This document shows positions 23,874 to 37,020 of a stretch of 64,000 bases of DNA, in pieces (within the stretch, counting starts at the first letter, position 1; every line of letters starts with the position of its first letter). This stretch comes from Hyalella azteca. Lineage: Eukaryota; Arthropoda; Malacostraca; Amphipoda; Hyalellidae. The notes beneath the pieces are model-generated. The model saw only the letters and a list, made by a program, of their open reading frames with translations. It made no database searches and was not told the origin of the DNA. The translations under genes were made by a program, and so were the position numbers. Location: assembly GCF_000764305.2 (NCBI RefSeq), contig NW_025934708.1, positions 20,541-84,540 on the forward strand, in the 5' to 3' direction.

Positions 23874-25379
23874 GATCTGGAAAAAAATATACACATTAGA
23901 AACTTGCCAAGTGAAATATCAACAAACTGGAGCATGAGAAATATGAGCTGAATGATTTACAATACTATACTGCTTTGCAGAATGCATGCAGGTTTATCTA
24001 TTTGTACTAAGCTAAGTCCCAGTATGCAGTATCAAGTAACAAACCTAGAATAAAAACTATTAAACTCAAGGTTGTTATACATTTAAAGTAGAACTTTAGA
24101 GTTTTTCTCCTCTGACCTTAATGCCTGCTAGGCTTATAGGGCACAGGCTACTACTAACTGAAGTTGCCAGCTCATGTCCAACTACACAAATTAATTGTGT
24201 ATCACAATTCACAATAGCCAATCTGTTTATTTAATAGGTACTCCACTCACAAACACATCAGTTAATTAGTATACGTAATCATCTTTCATGTCATGAACTC
24301 ATGATGATGATGTCCAAGACTTGAAGACTGAGAGTCTAAGACTTATGCTTTTCATCAAGATGAAAAGGGAAACAATCCATAAGATAAACACAACTTTACC
24401 AGTCCATAGAAATAATTCATAGCATTAGTTCCATGTTCATGTTGTAACTGTCAGTGGATCAGATCAGAGTTATGGTAGTATTAATCTCTCCCCAAAATAA
24501 ATTATCATCATTAAAAATACTTGACCTGATTTAAACCCGAAAAATTTTCTGAATTAATAAATAGCTGGAAAGATTGGAGATAACATGCTTCTTTCTACAT
24601 CTTTTGTCGCAAAAACCGATACGGTTTTTCCCGATTCACGCTGGAGTGGCATGAAAGTTTATACATATAAGTTGCATACACAACAAACTCAACAGTTGCA
24701 TCTGTGACCTGTTAAACAACGCTATTCTTTTCAAAGTTCCTAAGTGAAGGAATTAATCAAGGTTACCATATTTACCTTGACTCGAGTCTTGCTAGTGTGA
24801 AAAAAATGTTTATGTTGGTATAAACACAGCACAAGAGCTCATACTAGAGCTTATTACTGTTACTACGATGCATAAAAGACAGCGAAACTTCGCACACATG
24901 TTAAGCATCCGGTAGTTGCCGCTATACTAAACCTAAATATGGGAAATTGGCAAGTACTTTGGAGTTAGGATGCCTCCCGGCAATTTGCATTCTCACGCAG
25001 CAACATGAATCCATGCACCGCATCGACGCATTCAAACAGCATTCAACACTCGTATATGATATTTGCTGAGAAAATAGGGATTCACTTTGTAACTAGTTAA
25101 AAATACAATAAAAATTGAGGTGTTAGAGATTATTTACATTGAGGTGTTAGATAAACCACATTATAGTACTGTAGTGGTTTATATTAACAGAAACTGTTTT
25201 TATCCCTATGCAATGTTGGATCGGTGCAAAACATGGAATTCGATAGTTTCCTAACATAATATTGGTTGTTTAATCCGATTCGACAATGAAAAATAAATTG
25301 TTCATTATTCTCGCAGTAAAAAATAATGATAAACCGGGAAAATAATGTCTTAGAAACTCCGCGTGCAAACCAATCATAG
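23874..25379. other. GH27 upstream region, no recognised gene
   Basis: AT-rich sequence upstream of the GH27 signal-peptide exon. It should contain its 5' UTR exon and promoter. I see no coding exon and no named repeat. Confidence 0.4.
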
Positions 25380-25625
25380 TCAGGCAGGGTGGTCCAGGGG
25401 TTACAGTGCAGTTCTGCAGTATCAAATAGGAACAGAAAGGTGCGGGTCCGATCCCAGCTCTGTGCGCCAGTTTCTGGTCAGAATCGGCAAGGAGGCCCAG
25501 GCGGGCAAAGAAATTTTGAAGCAGTGGCCAGTGAGTTGCGAGTTCGAGCCCGCAACAAGCTTCGGATGTTCTGCGATGTCAAAGAATCGGCGACAGGCCT
25601 ACGGCCAAATTAACAGCAAAAAGGC
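25380..25625 (+). mobile_element. tRNA-derived SINE with a LINE-like 3' tail
   Basis: The head has a pol III A-box-like stretch (GGTCCAGGGGTTACAGTGC near 25391) and a B-box-like GCGGGTCCGATCCCAGC (about 25442). A second B-box-like GAGTTCGAGCCCGC lies near 25540. Near the end, AAAGAATCGGCGACAGGCC (25581-25599) is identical to the 3' region of the LINE fragment at 50986-51004. Sharing a tail with a LINE is how SINEs borrow LINE enzymes; the partnership is inference. Confidence 0.7.
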
Positions 25626-26349
25626 TATTTATTTGTTTAAAAATAAACATGGAGAAAGTTATCTCACTCGACGACAATGAATCCTGCGGACATGACGTGA
25701 ACGCGTTGGTCGTTGGCTGTCGGAGGTAAAATAAGACACACGTACAGCCTGCAGGCAACAGAGAGCGCGCTTAGGTTGCGTCAAGTCAACCTTCACACGC
25801 AGCAGTTCAGTGCAACGACAGTCACGCGTCTCACGCTCCATTTCACCGCTCACACCCTTAGCCGTTTATGGTCACCTAAATCATTGGTTATTGTCGTCGT
25901 CGCCCGAGCAAACGTCGAAATTTGTGAATCTGAACTGCATAATTATCTGTGATTACTGTGAAGCTTGCAATTTTCCACTTAATGATATTTGCATGATAGC
26001 TCGTTTAGTGTCGAAAATATCCGTGAGAATTTCGTTTTATTGACGCTATTTTAGTTATTGGAGTAGTAAACTATCCAAGAATTGAAACGTCTTAAGAAAA
26101 TACAGCAGCAACGTTTTCGATTATCTCGAACCGAAGTGTAACACTTAAACCTAATCGAAAGTATCAAGGTATTAATTTAAAGTACCTGCGGGGAAAGAAG
26201 TTGAAATAATGAAACGAGTATTACGTTTTAAAATGCTTAAAATGCGCTATCTTTTCTAATTTTTATATTGGGGTCGGCGCAGAAGAATAAGCCCATTTTA
26301 TCTTGATTTCCTGTGTAAGATTTTGATTGCAACATGACAATTTGTTACG

Positions 26350-26750
26350 ATAAATAAAATGTATAAAAAAAATTTTTAAAGACCACGTTTTTCATGTGGA
26401 CTCAAAAGTAGAAAATAATTTTACGGCAGCTACTGATCTCCGTTTGATTTCATTCTCTTGGTCTTTTGTATTTCAGTTAAAATATTTTACATCTAAAACA
26501 AAAAACGTGGGGCGCATCTTCATTTAGGCATGCCTTAATTTCAATTTTGAATTCAACCACTATTTCGAATTTTTCTATCACTATTCGTTACTCCATATAT
26601 TGTATTGTTATCGGGAGATGAGCTTCCCTAAAAGTTTCAGAGTGCTAGCTAGCGGGAAAGTTGGTGAAATGTCGATTGCAAGATTTGATCATCACAGACA
26701 GACAGACACGAAAGCGAGCTAAGAAAAACGTGGTAAAAAAAGAGTTGTTT
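26350..26750 (+). mobile_element. MITE-like repeat with CCACGTTTTT ends, copy 1
   Basis: It begins near GACCACGTTTTTCATGTGGA (26380) and ends near AAGAAAAACGTGGTAAA (26735), so its short ends are inverted. The interior matches 58325-58735 in the opposite orientation, including AAGTTTCAGAGTGCTAGCTA and ATCATCACAGAC-type blocks. It is related to the foldback at 8172-8441 through the shared end block. No ORF is seen. Confidence 0.75.
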
Positions 26751-27645
26751 ATATGATCATAATAGATAGTCAAGCGAAACATCTCACATAACAAGAAGAG
26801 GTTACCCAAGTTGTCGGAGCAAGTTCCAGCCTGTTATCTTCTAAGAGTTGTGCCACAGTTCTTACGCCATTCTAAAATATTAGCATTTGCATACAAAATT
26901 AAAAGCATGGAACGTGTTTTAGGAATCTCATTATGCATTTCGCATATAGTACTGCAAATGGCATGCACCAACAAAGACCAGTTCAGTTCACGTGCTTTGT
27001 GTACATAAGGGAGCGTTTGACTTGGTCCGACAGAGCGAAATAATATGACAGTTCATATATACATATAAGCGGCTCTCACAGCAGTCGGGTGTATAGCAGA
27101 ATCTTGGTCTAGATATCAATGCTTGTTTGCAGCACCAGCGTGATGATTATTTTGACCAGCTTAAGTTAGAATTCTTTTTCTTCTGGCGATCATGCTACGC
27201 TTTGTCGTGTATAATTACACTCATCCAAGTAATAACTGAAGTTTTTTTTAGCCGTGACGAGAGAATATACATAAAATTACTGTTGTAATAACAGCTGTTA
27301 GAAATCACCAAAAACTGTAATTATCGTACAAATGATTGAGGCTCGGCAACTTCAGTTAACCTCTCTCTGTTTGCATGATCGTTAGTAATTCTTTCCCACC
27401 GAACACAGCACGGATTCGAAGAGAAACTTACTCAGCAAGCATGAAATAAGATTGCAAAAATCAAGGGTTAACGTCTTAATCATTAATTACGACAATTGAG
27501 TGACACGAATTATTTCTCGCCGTTGACATTAATAACTTGAATGTTAATGAGCTGCTTAAATAATTATAAACCATGACCTGGAAAATGGTCTCGTGCCGAT
27601 ATGCGAAAGCGATATTGCCGGCTAAATAATGGAATGGATGCGAGA
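26751..27645. other. Intergenic, nothing recognised
   Basis: I see no exon, RNA gene or repeat here that I can name. The short open frames have no family motif. Confidence 0.4.
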
Positions 27646-28734
27646 TTAAGGGGAGCGTCTGCCCCAAAAATTATCTCGGCTATTTACAGACGGATCACTT
27701 TGAAACTTGGTACACATATGTAAAATCAAAAAATAGACAGCTTTTATTCGTGTCAATTTTTCGAAAAAAATGAAAGAAAACGTGAAATTCTTAGAAAACG
27801 GCCAAAAAAGGGGGTACTGTAGAAATCTATCTCCTCCTAGAATTTTCAAGCTACAACATCAAGACGCATATCATTCGATGCGTAAGGACCATATCTATCG
27901 ATTCGTCGTAGCTTTTTTCGAATTTCGAATTTTTGTGAATGTGGGAGCATTTTTCCCAAAATTTTCGAAAATTTTTCGATTTTCCCCAATTTCCCTTCCC
28001 TTTTTTCAAATTATTTTCAAAACTATAACGAAATTGAAAAAAAGCTACGACGAATCTCTAGATATTTCAATTGCAAATCGAATGGTATATGTCTCATTGT
28101 TGGAGCTTCAAAACTCTAGGAGGAGATAGGTTTTCCGTGACAATAAGTGTGAATGTTGAGGAGAGCGCGACAAAGTCCGCGCGCACCACAATATGCGCTC
28201 AATGTAGCATAGATTCCGAACTAAACGTTTCTGGAGCTTGATTCCACTCAAGGATGATGGGAGCAACTACATGCGCATCTCTCCCTACAAAGCCCGGAGG
28301 CACACTGAGTCGGACCTCACAAAAACACTATATTTGTAGTGGTGGACAGCGAATTATCTCGTATCTAATTACTGAAAGAATTACCCCCCCGCCCCCCTTT
28401 CATGAAGTGTCGTGTACGTGAAAATCGACGTACAGAGATGGTAGTGGTACCATTGGATAGGCCAGAATGTCAGCTTTAAGATGAGACTAAACACGTAACT
28501 GCAGCACAACTCAAGTAGACACTATATTTAAAGAGCTCAGCAGCTAATTAGTTCCTATCTAATTACTTAAAGAACTCCCCCACCCGCCCCCCTTTCATGA
28601 AATGTCGTGAAATCATAAATCAACGTAGAGAGATGGCAGTGGTACCGTTGGATAGGGCAGAATGTCAGCTTTAAAATTAGTATAAAAACCGAAAAAGTAA
28701 AAATTTTCAATTTTAGGGTAGACGCTCCCCTTAA
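27646..28734. mobile_element. TTAA-flanked non-autonomous element, copy B (1089 bp)
   Basis: TTAA lies at 27646-27649 and 28731-28734. The ends are GGGGAGCGTCTGCCC on the left and GGTAGACGCTCCCC on the right. The interior is collinear with copy A at 13948: TTGGTACACATATGTAAAAT, GGAGCTTGATTCCA and the doubled CCCCCTTTCATGAAGTGTCG block. Like copy A it lacks a credible transposase, so it must be moved in trans if it is or was mobile. Confidence 0.88.
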
Positions 28735-29683
28735 CAGGTAACAACAAATCAAACAAAGGAGTTCTCTCAGCCCTGCCTGCCTTCAATTTGATGCTATCAT
28801 CAAATCGAGAGCGTCCAATCTTCGTCTGATTAGGTGACTTCGACCAATTCGGTGTGGCTAATTGAATGTTAGATAAGCTAATATATATTTCTTTCGATGC
28901 CTATAGGAAGTTCTTGCAATGAGGTGAAGCCGCGCAAACCGTATAGCTGATTCAGATGTCAGTACGATAGACACTACGTTTCAAGCATGAAAATACAATG
29001 GATGATGCTATAAAACTATAAAATACAATAGATGATGCTCTGTGATGCTATAAAACTTGCTGTTTTGTTTCTACGTTCAGTATTACTGTGCGCCTTAAAT
29101 TCTCAACATGACAGGTCCCTTCATTTGCGCACAAGAGGGACACCATGCTGTAGGCTACTACAAACTGTCATTATATTTTTAAAAACTTAATACTGCTTTT
29201 AATACTACTTGTTTATATTATTACTTTTAAAAACTTAACACTAAGTCTGTGCAATTCGTACGGACTTTACTCGTTCGACATCCGGTTTTATCTTCCAGCA
29301 ATTAGTGAGGTCCGCGCCGTGACATATTGATCATTATTTACAGCAGCTCCGTAGAACCTCGTGTAACAACTTCCACGTATTTCCGGTAGTATGCAATTGA
29401 AGGTCCCATTATTAGTTACTGATATTGCTTTTCGCTTTAAATAGGATGATTTATGTTCAACAAATAGAGAGGCGTGGGTACTTATACGATTAATTCGAGG
29501 CTTGAAGTACTGTAATCGTAACCAATAGTGTTGCATGGGATTTAAAGAATTACAAGTGCGTGCACTGGGTCAGGGTCAAGTGTGCGCCGGACTAACCTGA
29601 GCCGGACTGAACAAGGAGTGTTCAAGGCTGCAGAACCAATCCTAGTTGAAATTATGCACGAAAACGTCAACACTACAACGTCA
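28735..29683. other. Intergenic, nothing recognised
   Basis: I see a short local duplication near 28985-29050 (ACAATGGATGATGCTATAAA and a variant) and no gene. Confidence 0.35.
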
Positions 29684-29830
29684 TTTTTAGCGCATTTTCT
29701 CATTTATGGAAAAAATGCACTAATGTGCTCGCCATGTCCGTCCGTCTGTCCGTCCGTGACTTCACGTTTTCGTCAACGAGAAAATGCTCTCTCTGTCACT
29801 CACTGCAGTGAGTACTGAGTTATATTTTTT
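29684..29830 (+). repeat. Dispersed 150-bp repeat with CCGT/CTGT core, copy 1
   Basis: TTTTTAGCGCATTTTCTCAT followed by a CCGTCCGTCTGTCCGTCC microsatellite, then GAGAAAATGCTCTCTCTGTC and CACTGCAGTGAGTACTGAG. The same order and near-identical sequence occur at 59273-59427. AGCGCATTTTCTC and GAGAAAATGCGCT form an internal inverted pair, so the unit can fold. Confidence 0.85.
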
Positions 29831-32800
29831 GATAAAGCAACCGGCATGTACATTTGTCCTCTTGTCCTCCCTAAACTAAGATACTGAGTGAACATTAGAC
29901 ATCACAGCGTAGTTTTTCAATAGTCAACTTCGTACAGCGATAATTGCTCATGAACTGTGTAATATAAACAGAAATATCTTTTTGAAAAATGACGATTCCT
30001 GAAACTAAGAGTGTGGAAAGGAAATCGCCATGGCGACTGCGCGTTGTCTCCCACAAGGAATACGACTAAATGCGCAACGAGCACGAACGTTCAGGAAGGA
30101 TTTTCAAGAATAGTAACGCGTGAAAAGTTGAACGCAAATGCCACACAGTTTTTGTAAATTCTGCATCCCAAACACAAACGGCATTGAGAAAGTTCCGCAA
30201 TCCATAGAAACAATTTATGATCAATCAATTTAAACGATTCAGCCATCAAGCACTTCATTGGTGGCTTAAGATAAAAAGGCTACGCCAAAATAGACATGAA
30301 TAATTTTGAATGCCAAAAAGAGCGATCTAGCACTAGACCACTTGATTTATATTTTCAACGTCGAACTTATTTCAAGTAACTACATTCATGCAGTGTTAAA
30401 ACGCGATTCCCGAGCTATTCATTATTTTATGAACCAAACGGATACGTCAGGATGCCTTTTTTGTAGACACTGCGTCAGGGATACAATTTTCAACACTAGA
30501 ATTTTATTCATGAAGTGTCATTTGTAACCTGAAACCAAATTGCAAAGTTGCAACTCTGAAAAATATTAAGTTGAGTACAGGGCATATAATATGAATAATG
30601 CGAACATATGAGAGACATACCTTGAAATAATGATGCATGTTATTGCAACTCTGGAGTCAGTCAATATAACTATTTACGCAAGAAATTTTTTTTCCACGTG
30701 CTGGAGCCAACTTCTTGGCCAAATTTTGTTCTAGCTGAGAACACTTAGAGCTTGCGCCGCTAATGTCCAAAAGCAATTTGCAACATCTTTACCTAAAAGG
30801 TACGAGCGATCATGCGAAGGGGTGTACAGGCCGCAGGCGTGAGCAGGTAAAATGATAAAAACTAAATGACCATTACTATCCTATCTGGCTTCCGGATGTG
30901 GGTGATAAACAGGACCAGAAAACAATAATAAATAATTCATAACATTAGTTCATCAATAAAACATCCCAAAAGTAAATAAATTTACGTAATATTTGCATCA
31001 TAAATAGTATGCATATTACTTATTCGAGACCAATTATGTTTAGGTATTTAAAATAATGCGAGTAAAAGGCTGCACGGCTCATGTATTTAGTTCCACGAAT
31101 CAATGGTGAATGGAACAACAAACATTGCTCTTCTAATCAAGAGACCCTCAAGCTACACAGGTTGATGTAGTGAATGAAATAAGACAGAAAGGAACCGATA
31201 TTCTATTCTATTCGATATGAATCTTGTTCGGACAAAATTCCATTCAAATAGCAACGCTATCATCAATTCATACTCGGTGTGTCAACGCGTTATCTGACAT
31301 TTATTCATAATGCAACCAAGGTGACGTTCTGCTACAAAACTTTGCCAAGAACGCAGTGCCGAAGCATGGTGTTGCGTGCTGGAGTGTCTCTATAGAGGCA
31401 ATGGAGCCTCAAGGCATGAAAAGGTTGCCTATACAGTCCAGAATGATGAAATTCTTGCCACACGCACCTCGGCGTGACGACATAGAGCAGCAATGCAGAG
31501 ACTAGGCAGTTATAATGACCGTCAACTGTAATGAGTGTCATGCAAATAAGGCGTGCTGCGGTGCTGAAGTCAATGCCCTAATTATCGTGCCGAGACATTG
31601 TATTCTATTCAAGGGAGGCCGATGCATTATAATACGTGCAATGAACTTAACCGGTTAACCAGAATGTAAACGCCCCTTACCAAGGGCAAGATAACGTCAC
31701 GCCAACACGAGACCTGAAAGAGGGAACAAACATTACGCAGCTTGCATGGAAAATGATCGATGACTCATCAGAACTCTCACATGTACAGCGATCGCAAGAA
31801 CTACTCTGGCGACCAAACGAAATACATGAGGATTTTTATATAATTTCGTAATTTTGTATGAAGTATTTACTTGCTGAACAGATGCAAATTTTATGATACA
31901 TTACCTAGCACGAGAGTAGAAATCTCATCCCCCGCACTGGTAAGATTAGCAGTAAAACGCGAATCAAAATTACGCACGAATATTAATTTCAATGCATTAT
32001 TTGTTTTTTATTGCGATCAATTACTATTTCGAAACAAAAAATAAGGGAAAGAAAACGTTACGTGATATTTTTGAACTATTTACTTCATTTATTGTTGTGA
32101 GCAACCGCCCCTCCAATGTCACTGTAGGGCGTTGACAAGGAAATTGTCGCGACGCAATTATGTCATCGTCATCAGAGTGGCGGCAGGCAGTAATGGTCTC
32201 GCTTAATGCGAATAGTAACAGCAAGATATGATAAGCAATGCTGGTGAGAAATACCCAGCACAGGTTATCAAACAAGGAACCAATCGCGTCGCACTAACTC
32301 ACGACACTCCATTTGCTCGCATTATTAATAATTTAAACAGAGCAAAACCCACCTATCAAAGAGAATACGTTAACGTAAATTTGTTTCCTGGCGCACGTTG
32401 ACGGATAGTAATGAACGGGAAATCCAGTTTATCTTGAAATTTATGGTCACTCTCACGGTTGACATAATAAGCTTAAGCTATGAGTCGAGTGAACACAAAG
32501 CTTAAATTAGCTCCACCATAATTATTTACCATCAATAATTTGTTTTTTGAACACTTGATAACAAACAAATGTTGTACACAAAGTCAAGTGACACCCGAAA
32601 ACGCTAATGCATGTATAATTTTTTATTCCGAAAAAATGCACGCTCATTTCGAGCATGTTCGTTCTGGACTCGTTCATTCCGAACCCGATCCTACCGAAGT
32701 ACTCCACTTATTATCGGAATTGTGTACATATGTACATAGATTGAAATTATCAGGGTCGGACAATTCTTCAGATGACGTTGGTAGATCGAAGGGCATATTT

Positions 32801-33063
32801 CCGGAAGAAGTTTTAGTTTATTAACGACTTTTAAAATGCAACATTCATTTTCAAGTTACAAGAAGCATTGAATATTGAAATTTTGGTGGAAATAAGTACA
32901 TATTATACGCAAATAGAATACTACATTAAAATTTTTTTAGCTAGAAAAATCACTCTGAAACCATCTCAAAGTTCAGGCAAATCCGGTAGTCAGGAGAAAG
33001 ATAGCTGGCGTCCAGTCCGCAGAGACGAGGGTGGTCAGCCATCGCCGGTAGAGCGATGTCAGG
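29831..33063. other. Gene-poor stretch; dispersed repeat copy 2 at 32836-32985
   Basis: I see no exon with family support. It holds the second copy of the 23325 repeat. One open stretch on the minus strand (about 32088-32275) encodes a hydrophobic, signal-like segment but opens with TTG, so I did not call it a gene. Confidence 0.35.
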
Positions 33064-33168
33064 TCACTGCTTGATGACAATGCTGGTGGGTTCCTTCAGC
33101 ACAATGCGTGTGACGGTCTGGTTGTGAGCTTGTCTCATGTGGTTCACTAGCCCTCCGGGTTGAAGGTA
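33064..33168 (-). CDS. Candidate last exon ending in half a C2H2-type zinc finger, 34 aa
   Basis: The minus strand reads YLQPGGLVNHMRQAHN, then QTVTRIVLKEPTSIVIKQ and TGA. It follows a possible acceptor (TTAG before TAC at 33168). L-x2-H-x4-H spacing (GLVNHMRQAH) fits the C-terminal half of a C2H2 zinc finger; the Cys pair would be on an upstream exon I could not find. Decayed copies of the TGAGACAAGCTC core occur at about 33400-33435 (same orientation) and 33708-33740 (inverted). The exon may therefore have seeded, or be part of, a local foldback. It could instead be transposon-derived. Confidence 0.4.
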   Translation of the reverse strand, partial: YLQPGGLVNHMRQAHNQTVTRIVLKEPTSIVIKQ

Positions 33169-33204
33169 CTAACTAATGAGACAGAGGCTCGGTGTCCTTG
33201 TTGT

Positions 33205-33745
33205 TGATCCAATTTGTCCGATGTAGTCCAAATGATGAAGTCTACAACCTTTTTTAAGCAAAATTTCTAGACTACACCGGCCTCTCGGATAATTCCCGCG
33301 TTTTTGCAAGGGCCGTTATTGCGTTGAGTTCAGAGTTTACGTTGTTGTAACGGAGCCGGTTGAATTCATCGACAATCTTGAGATGATGTTGCTTGTTGGT
33401 AACCTGGTCTGGTTGCGAGCTTGTCTCAGGCGGAAGGAAAAAATGCGAAGTTTCGCGACTTCGAGATCTCGAGATCGTCGATGAATTCTGCGGGCTTCGT
33501 GACACCCTTCAAAACAGCGTCAAAACCCGGAATATACGCAACAATTGTCCCTGCAAAGAAGCGAGAGTTCTCCAAGAGACAGGTCTATTCTATAAATTTT
33601 GCTTCAAAGAAGGTTGTAGACTTCTTCATTATTTGGATTACATTTGAGTTTTTGGACATTGTTGAACTGCCAATGTCACAATTGTGACATTGAACTGCCG
33701 TTTCTCCTGCCACCTGAGGCAAGCTCACAACCAGATCAGGTCTCA
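33205..33745. repeat. Foldback made of two inverted blocks
   Basis: CCAAATGATGAAGTCTACAA (33229) and ACCTGGTCTGGTTGCGAGCT (33402) recur inverted as GTTGTAGACTTCTTCATTAT near 33614 and AGCTCACAACCAGATCAGGT near 33722. The arms are about 200 and 155 bp and imperfect. The second block also resembles the putative zinc-finger exon at 33064-33168. Confidence 0.7.
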
Positions 33746-36636
33746 AAGCATTACAATCAAGCAACTTTATCTCACGATCCACAATGAATTCAATAATCAT
33801 ATATATATCTCTGATTCTTCTCAAGTTGGACTACTACGCATCAGTATTTTGTTCATTGAGAGTAATTTTAATCCATAACTGATTCTGAAGCTTCATTTCT
33901 GCAGTTTATAGGCGTCAGTATTTAGCTTTTCTCGAGCACTGTTATAACGCATTATCTATTATTCTTCTTAGATTTAAGTAATGAGCGTCCGTATTTAGGT
34001 AATTATGAGTACAGGTATACCGTGCCTGTTGTTTATCTTGCAGTTCTTTAACATCAGTATTATATTGCAGTTGCAAGACTGTGTTATGTTCGCGGCTTAG
34101 GAAGCAGGTCGAGGACAAGGACATACCATGCAGGCATTCCTGCGAACACGCCGACTATCCTGACTTCCCGGGATGAAGGATGTGTGGCATTTTCAAAGAA
34201 TGACAGATGATGATTATTATTTATGTTACCCGCTTCCGTTTATTTTTTTATCGTTACTAGAGTTACGGATTTTTTCAGTGGAAATTATCAGTGAATAATT
34301 CAGCTTGTTTATTGAACTGAGAATTAAATTAGACGGGCACGACTTCATTTAAATTTTAACAGCTCATGAAGCCGGCGATTCAGCGCATTTAACAGTCATC
34401 AGAATATAATAAGATATATAAATCAAAATTGAAAATTTGTTAATTTTCATTCTAGACACTCAATACAATTTCAATATAAACGTCTGTACTTCTCTTTCGG
34501 GCAGCTCCTTAGCTTGCGAAGTCCTTACCATGCAAGATTACGAGTACACCAGCGTTTACACTATCAAGATTATTGGTGACCCACACTCACCTTGAGTTCC
34601 TTCACTTAATCGGTCAGAGAGATTTCAGCCAAAGAGAGAGGAGAGGATGTTCAACGCTATCAATAAAATTCAAATTGATACAGATTCAAGAACGAACAGA
34701 TGACAGTAGTTTTCAACAGTACAGTCGCTCTAGCCCTGCAGCCTCGCAATGTATCACACGACGGGAGCAGTCAGGCAATAAGTACCTACCTAGCTAGCCG
34801 CGCTGCTGCTCAAGAGCACGCCACTTGCTGATAGTCGCTGGTTCCCAGCGCGTCAACGCAAGTTGGCGAGGAAAAAAGATTTCGTCCAAAGTTTAATGGG
34901 GGGGGGTATGTGCTCCCTAGCGATACACAACAACCGATAAAAAGATAGTCAGTCTTATTTTCCTGTTTGTGTTTAGATAAAACGATACTTATGAATATAG
35001 ATGGGAGTGACTTACCTAATCAAACCTAATTTTTAGCCCACTGGAGAACTTATTGCTGATTTATATAGAACTGAAAAACGAGAAACATGCTTTTATCACT
35101 CATTTACGATATCTGGTCGTTTTTCAAAACTTCCTACAAGAAGAAAACGATGAGAAATTTTGAACGTTCAAGCAAAAAATTAAAAGCTTGAATGAGCCGA
35201 ACTAATAATAAAGTTCACAATATTAAGGATACGCGGACATTTCTAGCTGAACGCCGGCGTCTTAAAGGAGCAGGGATGCATGCAGGGTGCTGCTGGCTCC
35301 AGAGGAGGTCCAGGGTTCTGGAACGGATGCTGCCAAGGACTCGGCGAGCGAACGCACGTCGAGAAGTTGCGTTCATCCAAAAGGGAAGCCTGCGTGATAC
35401 TCTTATATACATATCGATGTAAAGTGTATCCTATTTACTTGTATCATGTACTTATTTCCATCAAAATTTCTGTATTCAATGCTTCCTGTAACTTGAAAAT
35501 GAATGTTGTTACATTCGAAACGTCGTTAATAAAGTGATATTACTCCCTTGAACCTGCAATTTGATCAACTAATGTCATCTGAAGAATATTGTTTGGCCCT
35601 GAAAATTTAAATTGAAGAATTCTCTGGCCATTAACCACACGTGTTGAAACAAGCTGATTCTGCCTTCTGATACTAACTTATATACATATACAGACCAGTC
35701 AACAGTCACGTACCAGCGACCAGCACTTCATTAAATAAGTCCAGGCTAGCGGTTGTATTGTTAGATAAGCATTCGCAATTTAAATATTTATGCAACAGTT
35801 TTGGCGATGTAGATTCTAGAACAACAATGATATATTATAGACACAGTGGTTGTTCAAGTAAAATCGCAATCAATTGGAGATGAATTTTTTATGGAATATT
35901 AGCACAGTAAATTTATGACAAAGTCTAAACCCTGAATACATCATCGTAGCGAGGACAATGGAGTTAAAATAAAATTTTATTTTAGATCCACCTGTGAGAT
36001 TTTCTGGCACTACAGGTATCGCAGATACATGCTCGAGTAGTCCTCATATATTTCCATTGACAGGCTTCAAACAAACAACGCAAAAACGCACAACCTCCCT
36101 CTGAAATGCAAAATAAATACATATTGTGGTTCTACTGACAATAACTCAAGCACTTGCCCGAATTAAATGTGAAATAATTTCGTTTAACAAAGATGGAACA
36201 GAGAAATAATCACACGTGGATGAATTTGGAACCCTGCAGTTTTAACGACAAAAATCAGCATTGTGTTCTGCTTACTTACAAAAAATGGCACAACGCCGCT
36301 ACATAAAGAGCATGCTATTCATACCTTAATATCCCCTCGCTGATAAAAAAAACAGTTGATGACACAAATGAACATCTCGGAGGATGCAGCAAATTATCAG
36401 TAATTATAAAAAATAATTCAAGAAATTACAATTTGGGAGACGCCTGCATTTCTTCTTAAACGGTTTAATGGTACCCCATTTCACTAGCTTAATTGCACAA
36501 ACAATTTCAGGGACAAATAAAAACTATTCTTAGTTTGCCTTCCTACTTTTCAACTGTGATGGGAACAATCAGGCCTTACATAAGCCCCATCCTGCGGTGC
36601 TCTATACTTGAGTTGATCTCATTTTTGCCTCGGCAA
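33746..36636. other. Intergenic, no recognised gene
   Basis: It contains a G8 run near 34901 and a GC-richer patch near 34730-34860 that could be promoter or 5' UTR sequence. Nothing has gene-family support. Confidence 0.35.
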
Positions 36637-36956
36637 CCCCAACGCTGAGCAGCAGCCGGTGCTCAGCCGTATTGACCTGTTTGCCGCGGCAGCCCCAACG
36701 CTAAGCAGCAGCAGGTGCTCAGCCGTATTGACCTGTTTGCCGCCGCAGCCCCAACGCTGAGCAGCAGCAGGTGCTCAGCCGTATTGACCTGCTTGCCGCC
36801 GCAGCCCCAACGTTGAGCAGCAACAGGTGCTCAGCCGTATTGACCTGCTTGCCGCCGCAGCCCCAACGCTGAGCAGCAGCAGGTGCTCAGCCGTCTTGAC
36901 CTGTTTGCCGCGGCAGGCCCGACGCTGAGCAGCAGCAGGTGCTCAGCCGTCTTGAC
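36637..36956 (-). repeat. 56-bp minisatellite, about six copies, abutting a possible splice donor
   Basis: CCCCAACGCTGAGCAGCAGC-type units start at 36637, 36693, 36749, 36805 and 36861, with a variant at 36917; period exactly 56. On the minus strand each unit contains ACAG|GTCAA, the same junction as the end of the candidate exon at 36957. Confidence 0.92.
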
Positions 36957-37020
36957 CTGTTTCGTTTGCACGAGGTTGAGGACCGCGTGAGAGACACCCA
37001 TGTGCGCGGCACCGATTGCC
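36957..37020 (-). CDS. Weak exon candidate before the 56-bp array
   Basis: The minus strand reads AIGAAHMGVSHAVLNLVQTK plus Q, ending ACAG|GTCAAG, with a possible acceptor AG at 37021-37022. The composition looks coding and the array pattern matches real exons elsewhere in the window. I do not recognise the family and found no partner exon. Confidence 0.25.

Noticed and set aside
32024..32275. Secreted-protein first exon on the minus strand with a hydrophobic N-terminus
   Set aside because: It opens with TTG rather than ATG and no partner exon or family was found.
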